Assembly (NCBI GenBank): GCA_947474365.1
Contig: CANJIU010000044.1
Location: forward strand, 1 to 64,000
Source: Opitutia bacterium
GTDB lineage: Bacteria; Verrucomicrobiota; Verrucomicrobiia; Opitutales; Opitutaceae
Direction: 5' to 3'
Length of the DNA stretch: 64,000 nucleotides
The position numbers and the translations under genes were made by a program. The notes below the pieces were generated by a model that was not told the origin of the DNA, made no database searches, and saw nothing but the letters and a program-made list of their open reading frames with translations. Below are positions 15,730 through 24,762 of the stretch, piece after piece; position 1 is the first letter of the stretch, and each line of letters starts with the position of its first letter.

Positions 15730-17187
15730 TCAGACTTCGGCGGGAGTGGAAAGCGGGATGACGGCGACGAATTCCGTCCAGTCGGCCTCGCTGCGTCCGA
15801 GCGTCAGGTCTCCGGCATGCGCGCGCATAATCTCGCGGGACAGGCTCAGCCCCAACCCGACACCGGATCCCCGCTCCCGGGTCCGGGAGGGATCGCCCCG
15901 GAAAAAGCGTTCGAAGACGCGCGCCTGATCGGCCGGGGCAATTCCCGCCCCCGTGTTACCAACCGAGATCACCGCCGAGCCCGCTTCGATCTTCAGAACC
16001 ACGCGGATGAGGCCGTCAGCCCGGTTGTATTTCACCGCGTTGTTCAGCAAATTCTGCAGCGCCTGTTCGAGGAGCACCGCATCCGCATCCACTGTGACCG
16101 AAGCCGCAATCACGTGCTCGAGCCCGAGTCCAGGCGCGAGCGCAGAGCAGTCCTCGATCACGTTTGCGACCATTTCGCCCAGATCGGTCGGCGCACGCTG
16201 AAGCGAGAGCCGCCCGCTGTCCGCCAGCGAGAGGAGCAGTAGTTTTTCCAGGATCGCCTTGAGCCGGTGGATTTCGTCGAGCAGGCTCGTGTAGGTCTGT
16301 TGCTGTGACGATCCCGAAGGTGCGGAATGCAGCGCCTGCTCCAACTCCACCTGAAGCAGGGCCAGCGGTGTCTTCAGCTCGTGCGAGGCATCCGCGCTGA
16401 AGCGGCGCGCCTGATGAAACGCCTGTTCGAGGCGGTCCATCATCGCGTTGAAGACGGTGACGAGCCGCTTGAACTCACGGTCGTGGGCCGGGGCGGATAT
16501 CCGCTGGTCGAGCCCGCGCTCATTGATCCGTTCCGCCGCCTGCGTGAGGAGCGTGACCGGTTGCAGTGCGCGCGCCGCCAGGAACCAAGCGCCGCCGACG
16601 AGCACGAGGAGAACGACCGGCAGGGCGGCGAGAAACCGGATCCGGAGCCGATCCAAATCGGCGTTGTAGTCCTCGAGGTTGGCGGCGAGCAGCAGCGTGG
16701 TGTAGGGATTCCCCATCACGCCGAGCCGCCACGTGCCGTTCTTGCCGGACACGGTGAGGAAATAAGGCTCCTTGCTGGGCAGCGCGGGATTGGAGGGCGA
16801 GATGCCGACGCGCCGCGGCGGCGGGGGGGGCGTGCTAAACGTCAGTCCGCCTTCGTAGGCGGTGGGAGCGGGATATTTTTCCGGGTCGATGTCGGCCGGC
16901 CAGCGCGCCGACCGGTATGCCATCCGGTCGTAGTTCTTCACCCAAAGCACATAGGGCGGCGCGCGATCCGGCCCCGCCACAAAGCGCAGCGCCTCCTCCA
17001 CCCGCTCCCAATTGCTGGCATCCCCAATCCGCTGCAGGTTAGGCTTCGCAATATTGCGGAGCTCCCGGTCGAGGCGTTCGAGGTTAAAGCGCGTCGTGAG
17101 CTTCCAGGCAAAAAAACCCACGGCAAACAGCAGGACCGCGGTCGTGGCGCCCACCAGCAGGGCGAGTCGGAGGCGGAATGAATTCAC
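15730..17187 (-). CDS. Membrane sensor histidine kinase (CusS/QseC-like architecture)
   Basis: The 485-residue inner-membrane kinase starts at GTG 17187 and overlaps the response-regulator stop by GTGA. It has a first transmembrane helix at about 9-30, a ~150-residue periplasmic region, a second helix around 190-210 (AALPVVLLVLVGGAWFLA), then HAMP, HisKA with phospho-His269 in SADASHELKTP, and a HATPase domain with N-box NNAVKYN, GNTGAGI and SGVGLGLS. Metal-responsive kinases such as CusS share this layout. The pair is divergent from a multicopper oxidase gene, which makes copper or periplasmic redox stress a plausible input, but no diagnostic metal-binding motif is seen in the sensor region. 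Confidence 0.9.
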   Translation of the reverse strand: MNSFRLRLALLVGATTAVLLFAVGFFAWKLTTRFNLERLDRELRNIAKPNLQRIGDASNWERVEEALRFVAGPDRAPPYVLWVKNYDRMAYRSARWPADIDPEKYPAPTAYEGGLTFSTPPPPPRRVGISPSNPALPSKEPYFLTVSGKNGTWRLGVMGNPYTTLLLAANLEDYNADLDRLRIRFLAALPVVLLVLVGGAWFLAARALQPVTLLTQAAERINERGLDQRISAPAHDREFKRLVTVFNAMMDRLEQAFHQARRFSADASHELKTPLALLQVELEQALHSAPSGSSQQQTYTSLLDEIHRLKAILEKLLLLSLADSGRLSLQRAPTDLGEMVANVIEDCSALAPGLGLEHVIAASVTVDADAVLLEQALQNLLNNAVKYNRADGLIRVVLKIEAGSAVISVGNTGAGIAPADQARVFERFFRGDPSRTRERGSGVGLGLSLSREIMRAHAGDLTLGRSEADWTEFVAVIPLSTPAEV

Positions 17188-17879
17188 GACGACGTTTTGT
17201 CGGCCGGAGCCGCCGCCCGGGCGCGATAGCCAACCCCGCGGATCGTCTCAATCAACGAAGGCTCGCCCGGCGCCTCCAACTTGCGCCGGAGGCGTTGCAC
17301 GTAGACATCCACCAGGTTGGTGCCGGGATCGAAGTGGTAGTTCCAGACGTGCTCGCAAATCTGCGCGCGGGTGAACGTCTGCCCGGGCGACCGCAATAGG
17401 TAGGTCAGCAGGGCAAACTCCCGCGCCGTCAACTCGACGGCCTCACCCGAGCGCAGCGTTTCCCGCGACACCAGATTCACGGTGACGTTGCCGTTCTGCA
17501 GCAGCGTGAGCGAGCTGCCCGCGGCACGGCGTGTAACGGCGTGGAGCCGCGCGATGAGTTCGTCGACGTAGAACGGCTTAGTCAGATAATCATCCGCCCC
17601 GAGATTGAGGCCCTCCAGCCGCTCGTTCAGCGCACTGCGGGCGGTGACGAGCACAATCGGCACCGTGAGCCGCTGTTCGCGGAGGTTGCGCAGGATGCTC
17701 AGTCCGTCGCGCCCCGGCACCATGATGTCGAGCACCAGGGCATCGTACGCGCGGGTGGTGGCGAGCGCGTAGGCATCGTCGCCATTTGCGCAGAAATCGA
17801 CCGCGAATCCCTGCGTCTCCAATCCTTTGCGCACCAGTCCGGCGAGCTTCTTGTCGTCTTCCATCACCAGGATTTTCAC
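17184..17879 (-). CDS. OmpR/PhoB-family response regulator
   Basis: The 231-residue DNA-binding response regulator has a receiver with D51 in LVLDIMVPG, K in YLTKPF, and a C-terminal winged helix with VELTAREFALLTYLL, the recognition region TNLVDVYVQRLRRKL and IETIRGVGY. It starts at ATG 17879 and precedes its kinase with a 4-base overlap. It closely follows the CusR/CopR layout. Likely targets are its own promoter and the divergent multicopper oxidase at 18282, across a ~400-base intergenic region. Confidence 0.92.
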   Translation of the reverse strand: MKILVMEDDKKLAGLVRKGLETQGFAVDFCANGDDAYALATTRAYDALVLDIMVPGRDGLSILRNLREQRLTVPIVLVTARSALNERLEGLNLGADDYLTKPFYVDELIARLHAVTRRAAGSSLTLLQNGNVTVNLVSRETLRSGEAVELTAREFALLTYLLRSPGQTFTRAQICEHVWNYHFDPGTNLVDVYVQRLRRKLEAPGEPSLIETIRGVGYRARAAAPADKTSS

Positions 17880-18033
17880 GCAAAAGCATCACCCTCCTTG
17901 TGACCCGCAAGGTCAAGCGGGCAAAAATGACAGTGTATTAATGATGGAACGCGATGGGGGACCAATGATGACTGGAGCGGAGAGTTCGCTCTCCGCCACC
18001 GCCACAACACGGCCGTCGCCCGTGGCTCGCCTC

Positions 18034-18168
18034 ACGGCCGCGGCCAACGCAGTGGGCGCGTTTCCTTTTGACGCCGGTAGTCATGACGCCGCCCTGCTGA
18101 TCACGCTTTTGGCCGGAGCCGGCTACACCATCCCAGCAATCGAAAAAAACGGCACCACCGGCACCGTC
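18034..18168 (+). pseudogene. Decayed remnant of the RAVGPTL/EVY extracellular domain
   Basis: The 17880-18281 gap holds no intact gene. One frame reads TAAANAVGAFPFDAGSHDAALL and continues to GTTGTV. This matches the C-terminal half of the domain found twice in the next gene (AATAVGAFALPAGSKDAALV, then GDTTGTALVELY), but it lacks both the N-terminal half and the final EVY strand. It is a fragment left by duplication or recombination. Promoters for the divergent regulator and oxidase must also lie in this gap, but no clear consensus or copper box was recognised. Confidence 0.6.
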
Positions 18169-18281
18169 CCATCGAATCTTATCTGGCGCCATGATTTTTC
18201 CGCCGGGACCACACGCGAAAAATTAACCGATTCTTCGTCATCCGTTCATCATTCGTTAACATTTTCAGGGTAGGCTTGGGA

Positions 18282-21200
18282 ATGAACACAAGCCTCGGCC
18301 GGTTCGGCCCATTTATTTTCGCCCTGAGCGCACTTGGTTGGGCGGCCGAAACCGACCCGGCGCGGCTCACGAATATCGCGACCCGGGCGCAGATCGGCGG
18401 GAGCGCAGGCACACCGATCGCCGGCTTCGTGCTCGGAGGCACCGGCACCAAGACCATGCTCGCCCGGGCGGCAGGCCCGGCGCTCACGGGCTTCGGCGTG
18501 AGCGGTGCACTCGCCGACCCCGGTCTCTCCCTGCTTTCCGCCGGGGCAACCGTGGCGAACAATGACAATTGGCTCGCGGCGGATGCGGCGACCATGACGT
18601 CCGCCGGGGCGTTTGCGTTCCCCGTTGGCAGCAAGGACGCGGCGCTGGTCGCCACTCTGGCGCCCGGCGCCTACACCGTGCCCGTGACCGCGAGCGGCAC
18701 GACCGCGGGGGTGACGCTCCTGGAGGTTTACGATGCTTCGACGGTGACAACCTCGTCGGTAGTGAATGCCTCCACCCGGGCTTTTGTCGGCACGGGCGAC
18801 GCGGTATTGATCCCCGGGTTCGTCATCAGCGGCACCGGGACGCTACGTCTGTTGATTCGGGCCGTTGGCCCGACCCTCTCGACATTTGGTCTCACCGGCT
18901 TGCTCGCCGATCCGACCCTCACGCTTTATCGCGGAAATACGGTGCTCGCCACGAATGACAATTGGTCGAGCGGGGTAAACGCCGCAGAGATCTCGGCGGC
19001 GGCCACCGCGGTCGGGGCATTCGCTCTGCCCGCGGGAAGCAAAGATGCAGCGCTCGTCGCCTCGCTCCCGGCCGGATCTTACACCGCCGTCGTGAGTGGC
19101 GTGGGCGACACCACGGGCACCGCGCTTGTCGAACTCTATAGCGGTGTCCCTGCATCCCCGGACACTCCAACCACCGCGCCGGCCGTCGCAATCACAGCCC
19201 CCACTTCCGGACTGACGACGGCGTTGAACACCGTGACTGTGCTGGGGACAAGTTCCGGTGCGGCGGGCGAGGTCACATCGGTCAAGGTCAACACCGTGGC
19301 CGCGATTTCGACGGACAATTTTGCAACGTGGTCGGCGACCGTGCCGCTCGGCTTCGGCACGAATGCGCTGACCGCGACCGCGACCAACCGCGCGGGAACG
19401 TCCACCACGACGGTCCCGGTGATCGCCACTTCGACCGCGACTCCGACTTACAATCCGCTGGTCATCCCCGACACGATTTCCGGGACGACGTTTGACCTCG
19501 CCCTCGCCCAGTCGGCGAAACAGTTCCGCGCCGGAGCGGCGACCACGACCTATGGTTACAACGGGGCGCTCTTCTGGGGACCCACCTTGATCATGAATCA
19601 GGGCGACGTGGTGCAGATGAACGTGCTCAATAATCTCTCCGCACCGACCACGGTGCACTGGCACGGCTTCCATCTTCCAGCGGCGATGGATGGCGGGCCA
19701 CGTCAGCCCATCGCGGCGGGCGCGACGTGGTCACCGACCTGGAAAGTGCTGAACAATGCGTCCACCTACTGGTATCACCCGCATCTCCACGAGACCACGC
19801 AGGAGCAGCTTACCAAGGGCGCCGGCGGCTTCATCATCGTGAAGGATGCGCCGGAAGCCGCGCTCGCGCTGCCGCGCACCTACGGCGTCGATGATATCCC
19901 CCTCGGCATCACGAGCCGCCGGTTTCTCACCGGGAACCAATTCGCGTACGACCATCTGGTCGACAACTACGGCGACTACGTTCTCGTCAATGGCACTCTC
20001 AGCCCGCAGGTGACATTGCCGAAGCAATTCGTGCGGCTGCGGATTCTCAACGCGGAGGTCGAGCGCGGCTACAACGTTGGCTTCAGCGACAACCGGACGT
20101 TTTATGTCATCGCCAACGACAGCGGTCTGCTCAACGCCCCCGTCGCCGTCACCCGCGTGAAGCTCATGGTCGGCGAACGCGTGGAGATCCTCGCAAACCT
20201 CGGGGGCGATGCCGTCGGCGCCGCGCTGGACTTGAAGGCCTTCAACTCCGGGCAGGTTTTCGGTTTCCCCGGCAACGAAGGCAATCCGACCAATCCGACG
20301 GGTCGGTCGGGACCGATCAACGGCAGCCTGCTGAACAACACTGATTTCAACCTCCTGCACATTGTGGTCGGCGCCACCACCGCCAATGCCATCACGGCGT
20401 TGCCGCCCGTGCTAGCGAACAACGCCTACTGGACCAACGCCCAGGTGACCAACTCGCGCACCGTCACGATCACCGGCGGAATCGGCGGCGCGGAATTCAC
20501 GTTCGACAACCTGAGCTACAACAGCACCCGGAATAATTTTTCGGTGAAGCTGAACGACATCGAAAAATGGACCATCGTGAACAACGCCGTCTTTGGCCAC
20601 GCCTTCCACATCCACGACGTGAAATTCAAGATTGTGGCGCGCACGCCGACCGTTGGACAGGTGTCGTCGGACGGATTGGCGGCACCCTATGAATCCGGCT
20701 GGAAGGACACCGTGTACGTGCCGCGAGGGGAAGGCGTGCAGGTGATCGCGAAGTTCGAGGACTACGCGAGCACGACAAATCCCTTCATGTTCCACTGCCA
20801 TTTTTTGAATCATGAAGACGGCGGCATGATGGGGCAGTTCATTGTTTATGATCCAGCGGTCGTCACCGATACGAGCCCGCCCGCCTTCATCCGGCAGCCG
20901 CGCAGCCTCCAGGCGCAGCCCGGAGAAAACGTCAGCTTGGTCGCTGCGGTCAGTGCCCCGGCCGGCACCACGTTCGCCTGGTATTTTCGCGGCGGCGAAT
21001 TTTGCAACACCACTGACCCGGTGCTTGCGCTGCATAACGTCACCGCAGGGTACGCCGGCGACTACACGTGCGTGGCCACCAATGCCTTCGGCTCCACCAA
21101 GAGCACGACCGCCCACCTCACCCTCGATTTTGACGGGCCGGGAGTGCATTCGCCCGCCACCGTTGGCGGCATCAACGCGAAGCGACGCGCGGCGAGTCTC

Positions 21201-21287
21201 CCGGGTTGGCGCCGCGACTGGAGCGACCTGTCCGCCTCCCGACTGGTCCAGTGGTTCATCCGCGACGACGGCCGGAGCCGAAGATAA
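18282..21287 (+). CDS. Secreted multicopper oxidase with two N-terminal RAVGPTL/EVY domains and a C-terminal Ig-like domain
   Basis: The ~1001-residue protein begins at ATG 18282 (a TTG two codons upstream is less likely) with a signal peptide ending near GWAAE. Residues about 25-150 and 160-285 are two copies of a ~120-residue domain. A bacterial Ig-like segment follows. The cupredoxin core contains all four copper motifs: HWHGFHLP (His459), YWYHPHLHE (His499), HAFHIHD (His773) and HCHFLNHEDGGM (His838, Cys839). The last holds the type 1 Cys, and its axial position falls at GGMM, so Met is likely. An I-set-like Ig domain (about 870-945) and a basic tail end the protein. Laccase/CueO-type oxidation of cuprous ions or phenols in the periplasm or outside is expected. 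It is divergent from the CusRS-like pair. Confidence 0.88.
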   Translation: MNTSLGRFGPFIFALSALGWAAETDPARLTNIATRAQIGGSAGTPIAGFVLGGTGTKTMLARAAGPALTGFGVSGALADPGLSLLSAGATVANNDNWLAADAATMTSAGAFAFPVGSKDAALVATLAPGAYTVPVTASGTTAGVTLLEVYDASTVTTSSVVNASTRAFVGTGDAVLIPGFVISGTGTLRLLIRAVGPTLSTFGLTGLLADPTLTLYRGNTVLATNDNWSSGVNAAEISAAATAVGAFALPAGSKDAALVASLPAGSYTAVVSGVGDTTGTALVELYSGVPASPDTPTTAPAVAITAPTSGLTTALNTVTVLGTSSGAAGEVTSVKVNTVAAISTDNFATWSATVPLGFGTNALTATATNRAGTSTTTVPVIATSTATPTYNPLVIPDTISGTTFDLALAQSAKQFRAGAATTTYGYNGALFWGPTLIMNQGDVVQMNVLNNLSAPTTVHWHGFHLPAAMDGGPRQPIAAGATWSPTWKVLNNASTYWYHPHLHETTQEQLTKGAGGFIIVKDAPEAALALPRTYGVDDIPLGITSRRFLTGNQFAYDHLVDNYGDYVLVNGTLSPQVTLPKQFVRLRILNAEVERGYNVGFSDNRTFYVIANDSGLLNAPVAVTRVKLMVGERVEILANLGGDAVGAALDLKAFNSGQVFGFPGNEGNPTNPTGRSGPINGSLLNNTDFNLLHIVVGATTANAITALPPVLANNAYWTNAQVTNSRTVTITGGIGGAEFTFDNLSYNSTRNNFSVKLNDIEKWTIVNNAVFGHAFHIHDVKFKIVARTPTVGQVSSDGLAAPYESGWKDTVYVPRGEGVQVIAKFEDYASTTNPFMFHCHFLNHEDGGMMGQFIVYDPAVVTDTSPPAFIRQPRSLQAQPGENVSLVAAVSAPAGTTFAWYFRGGEFCNTTDPVLALHNVTAGYAGDYTCVATNAFGSTKSTTAHLTLDFDGPGVHSPATVGGINAKRRAASLPGWRRDWSDLSASRLVQWFIRDDGRSRR

Positions 21288-21419
21288 ACGATTCGTAATC
21301 CGAGCGCCCATCATCTGTTCATGTTCACGGTGAATATTCTCGGAATGCAGTTTCGCTCTGTTTTCTCCGACGGTCGGATCCTTGCCGCGATGGAGGCAAC
21401 GCCGGTCGTCCGCGCGCAC

Positions 21420-21545
21420 GAGAGCGACGCGGCCGGCGCTGCCGCGTTCGTGCCTCCCATCGGGAGTTGGGACGCCCCGCTCGTGCGGTCGCTCACGTCC
21501 GGCCCCCACCCCGCGGTGGGAAATAGCGCCGCCCCAGCGACGGAG
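21420..21545 (+). pseudogene. Second decayed remnant of the RAVGPTL/EVY domain
   Basis: Between the oxidase and the next gene (21288-21596) a plus-strand frame reads DAAGAAAFVPPIGSWDAPLVRSL and then APATETVL. It aligns with VGAFALPAGSKDAALVASL and DTTGTALVE of the intact copies. Surrounding sequence has drifted and no start or signal peptide is present. With the 18034 fragment, it places partial domain copies on both sides of the oxidase gene. The remainder of this 309-base gap shows no gene or clear regulatory element. Confidence 0.5.
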
Positions 21546-21596
21546 ACCGTCTTGGCCGCGACCGTGTAATCAAGAGCCACCTCGTTCCCTAAAATT

Positions 21597-22715
21597 ATGA
21601 ATGTCACTTCACGATTGGCCTTTTTCCTCGCCCTGCTGTCGGCCGCGCCCGCCATCGCGCAGCAAAACGCCCTGATCAAACCGGGCATCCAGCACACGAT
21701 TTCGCTGAACGCCTACGCCGACAACTGGTGCGTCATCTTCATCAACGGGAAAATGGTGGCGGCCGACTCGATTGACTTCCTCCCCCACAACCAGATCACG
21801 GTCAAGATTCTCCCCGAATACCCGATGACGATCGCCGTCCTCGCGAAGGACAACGCCGACCCGGCAACCGGTCTCGAATACGGTACGCAAATCGGCGACG
21901 CCGGCTTCATCCTGAAACTCGGCGACGGCACCGTCACCAACGCCAGCTGGAAGGCCAAGAATTTCTTCAAGGGTCCGCTCAACTCGGACATCCGAAACCC
22001 CGTGGTTCAACACACGCCGATTCCCGCCAATTGGTACGCGGTCGATTTTGACGACAGTGCGTGGGAGTTCGCGACTGAATACACGGCGGCGCGCGTCGGC
22101 CCGGACGGCGACTACGTGGCGAGCAGTTTCACGGGCGCCCAGTTCATCTGGACGAGCGATCTCAACCTCGACAACACCGTCATCTTCCGCACCACCGTGC
22201 CCAAGCCCGCCAATTACGTGAAGGCGTGGAACACGACCCCGGACTTGAATGTGGGCAATCTGCCGCAGGAACTTCTACCCACCACCACGACCACCGGCGG
22301 CACCGGCTCCGACGCAGGCCAATTCGTCAATCTGTCGACCCGCGCGTTCGTGGGTACGGCGGACGGCGTCCTCATTCCCGGACTGGTGATTGGCGGCACG
22401 ACATCGAAGCGCGTGCTCGTGCGCGCCGTCGGCCCGACGCTCACGGGCTTTGGCGTCACCGGCGTGCTGGCGGACCCGACGCTCACCGTTTTCCGCGGCA
22501 CGACGACCGTGGCGACGAACGACAATTGGCAGGAGCAGACCGACAGCGCGAGTGTCGCGACCGCGTCCGCCGCCTCAGGCGCGTTTGCGCTCCCGGCCGG
22601 CAGCAAGGACAGCGCCCTCGTGCTGACATTGACGCCCGGGGCGTACACGTTTCGCGTCGCCGGCGCCGGCGGCAGCACGGGTGTTGCGCTGGTCGAGGTC
22701 TACGCCGTGCCGTGA
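21597..22715 (+). CDS. Secreted protein with a carbohydrate-binding-like N-terminal region and one RAVGPTL/EVY domain
   Basis: The 372-residue exported protein has a clear signal peptide (MNVTSRLAFFLALLSAAPAIAQ). Residues about 25-215 resemble a beta-sandwich ligand-binding domain of the kind seen in galactose-binding or PA14-like modules, with NWCVIFINGKMV, NWYAVDFDDSAWEF and a C-terminal strand VIFRTTVPKP. A Thr/Gly linker leads to one copy of the ~120-residue domain with FVNLSTRAFVGT, LVRAVGPTLTGFGV, TNDNWQ, SGAFALPAGSKDSALV and a terminal LVEVYAVP. No catalytic residues are recognisable. The role is probably extracellular binding or scaffolding, possibly with the adjacent oxidase; this is inference. 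Confidence 0.8.
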   Translation: MNVTSRLAFFLALLSAAPAIAQQNALIKPGIQHTISLNAYADNWCVIFINGKMVAADSIDFLPHNQITVKILPEYPMTIAVLAKDNADPATGLEYGTQIGDAGFILKLGDGTVTNASWKAKNFFKGPLNSDIRNPVVQHTPIPANWYAVDFDDSAWEFATEYTAARVGPDGDYVASSFTGAQFIWTSDLNLDNTVIFRTTVPKPANYVKAWNTTPDLNVGNLPQELLPTTTTTGGTGSDAGQFVNLSTRAFVGTADGVLIPGLVIGGTTSKRVLVRAVGPTLTGFGVTGVLADPTLTVFRGTTTVATNDNWQEQTDSASVATASAASGAFALPAGSKDSALVLTLTPGAYTFRVAGAGGSTGVALVEVYAVP

Positions 22716-22767
22716 GAGGAATGATTCAGCGGAGAACCTCGTCCGCGGATGGTGGAAGACCGAGGCG

Positions 22768-22964
22768 GTCAGGCGGGAAAGTGTTAGCTCGCTGGACACC
22801 TCACCAAAGCCAACCCAACGGACGATTCATGCGGTCGCCCAATTGCGCTGGCAATTTGGCGCACCGGCTCGCTGGATCGCACAACATCTCACGATGGGCA
22901 GCCCGGACACTATTCGCGTCAGCGTCGCGCGCTCGAGATGAATGCAAACATGTTCCCGCCTGAC
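22768..22964. mobile_element. 197-bp MITE-like element, copy 1 (most diverged)
   Basis: The element is bounded by imperfect 21-bp inverted repeats: GTCAGGCGGGAAAGTGTTAGC at 22768-22788, and the reverse complement of GTCAGGCGGGAACATGTTTGC at 22944-22964. The interior is about 85 percent identical by eye to copies 2 and 3, with no indels, as all are exactly 197 bp. No transposase is encoded. It sits in the 460-base gap 22716-23175. The rest of that gap (22965-23175) shows no gene. Confidence 0.75.
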
Positions 22965-23175
22965 GCTCAGGGAAGACTCCCGGTTTCCGGTTTTCAGCTC
23001 GCCGGTCATGCCCCCTTCGCGGGAGGAGTTCAAATTGGGTTTCAGACAGCTTGACCTCGCGAGTCTGAAGGGCGCCACCGGCAAGCTGCACGTTGACCCC
23101 CAAGTCGGGGCTGTTGTTGTGACGTGATTCTTCCCGGCCTCCAACCGGGCTCCGCAAATGCTGGCGATCTTCCCC

Positions 23176-24402
23176 ATGAAAACTCCTGCCGCCGGTTTCA
23201 CCCTGTTGCTGGCCGCGCTGTTCTCCGTCTCCGCGGGGACGGCCGCGGCGGCGCCGCATCCCAACCCGGACGGTGCGCCACCGCACCCGGCGAGGAATCC
23301 CGGTTCGCGGATCATGCTGTCAGGCCCGTGGGTGCCGGCGGATCCCCACACCATCGATTTCGACCGACTCCCGCGCCTTCCAGTGCAGCATGCCGTCATC
23401 AGCGACGTGCGCCCGCAAAACGGCGTCAACCAGCACAATTACCTCGCGCATTTTGACGGCCGATTCTGGGTGATGTGGAGCGACGGACCGAGTGTGGAGG
23501 ACAAGGCGGGGCAGATGGTGAAATACTCCACCAGCCGCGACGGTCTGGTTTGGGCGCCTCCCCGGATGCTCACCGGTTATCCGCCCCATTCCGGCCCGGA
23601 TTCGCCGGTCTACAACACCAGCAACCCGGGAGGATTTCGCTATTTTTCCCGCGGCCTCTGGGTGCGCGAGAATCGACTGCTGGCGCTGGTCGCGCGGGAC
23701 AACGTCGGCGGGCCTTCCTTCGGCGACCAACTCGAACTGCGCGCCTGGGGCTGGAATGAAACCGCGGACCAGTGGGACGAACTCGGTCTGGTGCAGAGGA
23801 ACACGTTGAATAATTTCCCGCCGCAGCGGCTGCCGACGGGCGAATGGGGTGAGTCGCGGCGAAAGTATGATACGGCCAGGAGTGGCGTCGACTTTCTCAT
23901 CGGTGGCGTCGGGGGGCTCGATCGCTGGGAGGCGTTTCCCGTCATGCGGTCGGAAACGAGCGCGCTGAAGGCATCGGAACCCGTGTGGTGGACCTTGCCG
24001 GATCACTCCCTCGTCATGCTCTTCCGCGACAATGCCCGCAGTCACTACCTCTATCGTTCGTTCTCGACCGACAGTGGCCGAACCTGGTCCACGCCAGCCA
24101 TGACGGATTTCCCCGACGCGGTGGCCAAGACCCATGTCCGCCGGCTGACCGACGGGCGCTACGTGCTCGTTTCGAACTCCAACCCGAAGAAGCGCGATCC
24201 GCTGACGCTCGCCGTCAGCCGTGACGGGCTGGTTTTCGATCGTCTGTTCCACCTCGTGGGAGGACGGCAGGTGGATTACCCGCATGTGCTGGAACACGAC
24301 GGCCACCTTTTCATCGCGTTTTCCGGCCGCAAGCAGACGATCGAGATCCTGCGGGTGCGTGTCGCTGACCTCGACGCGCCACCGATGCCGGCCAGGCAAT
24401 AA
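23176..24402 (+). CDS. Secreted sialidase/BNR-fold protein
   Basis: The 408-residue protein starts at ATG 23176, where a signal peptide begins (MKTPAAGFTLLLAALFSVSAGTAAAA); an upstream in-frame ATG at 23158 precedes a less hydrophobic extension. The body is rich in Trp, Asp and beta strands, and contains a good Asp-box STDSGRTWSTP plus weaker copies such as STSRDGLVWAPP and AVSRDGLVFD, as in six-bladed sialidase-type propellers. Conserved-looking segments are FWVMWSDGPSVED and LVMLFRDNARSHYLYRSF. It may be an exo-glycosidase or a non-catalytic sugar-binding propeller; the sialidase arginine triad cannot be assigned with certainty by eye. It is flanked by 197-bp elements on both sides. Confidence 0.75.
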   Translation: MKTPAAGFTLLLAALFSVSAGTAAAAPHPNPDGAPPHPARNPGSRIMLSGPWVPADPHTIDFDRLPRLPVQHAVISDVRPQNGVNQHNYLAHFDGRFWVMWSDGPSVEDKAGQMVKYSTSRDGLVWAPPRMLTGYPPHSGPDSPVYNTSNPGGFRYFSRGLWVRENRLLALVARDNVGGPSFGDQLELRAWGWNETADQWDELGLVQRNTLNNFPPQRLPTGEWGESRRKYDTARSGVDFLIGGVGGLDRWEAFPVMRSETSALKASEPVWWTLPDHSLVMLFRDNARSHYLYRSFSTDSGRTWSTPAMTDFPDAVAKTHVRRLTDGRYVLVSNSNPKKRDPLTLAVSRDGLVFDRLFHLVGGRQVDYPHVLEHDGHLFIAFSGRKQTIEILRVRVADLDAPPMPARQ

Positions 24403-24508
24403 CGGTTCAGCGAGCGGCGTCGGTTCCGCGAGTCACCAACGGGACGTGATTCGCCGGACGCGAACCGGGAGTGGAAGGCCGAGAGGGTCAGAGTGGAAGG
24501 CCGAGAGG

Positions 24509-24705
24509 GTCAGGAGGGAACATGTTAGCTCGCTGGACACCTCACCAAAGGCAACGCAACGGACGTTCCATGCGGTCGCTCAACTACGCCGGCAATCTGG
24601 CGCACCGGATCGCTGGATCGCACAACATCTCACGATGGGCTGCCCGGACACTGTTCGCGCCAGCGTCGCCCGCTCGAAATGAATGCTAACATGTTCCCGT
24701 CTGAC
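24509..24705. mobile_element. 197-bp MITE-like element, copy 2
   Basis: Terminal inverted repeats are GTCAGGAGGGAACATGTTAGC (24509-24529) and the reverse complement of GTCAGACGGGAACATGTTAGC (24685-24705), with two mismatches. The interior is almost identical to copy 3. A 55-codon frame starts at the ATG inside the left terminal repeat and stops at the TAA inside the right one, but its product resembles no known protein. Immediately left are two tandem copies of a 22-bp unit ending in the element's first bases (24470-24491, 24492-24513). Confidence 0.85.
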
Positions 24706-24762
24706 TCTGGGGAGACCCGATTCCGATTCCACTGACGCAAGGCGGAGGGGAAGGCCGAGAGG

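Noticed and set aside
17827-18273. 148-codon frame between the response regulator and the oxidase as an intact gene
   Set aside because: It begins antisense inside the response-regulator gene, lacks a signal peptide and contains only half of the RAVGPTL/EVY domain, so it is treated as a remnant.
22827-23438. 203-codon minus-strand frame overlapping the sialidase-like gene start and element copy 1
   Set aside because: It mixes element sequence with antisense of the sialidase-like gene and has no coherent protein features.
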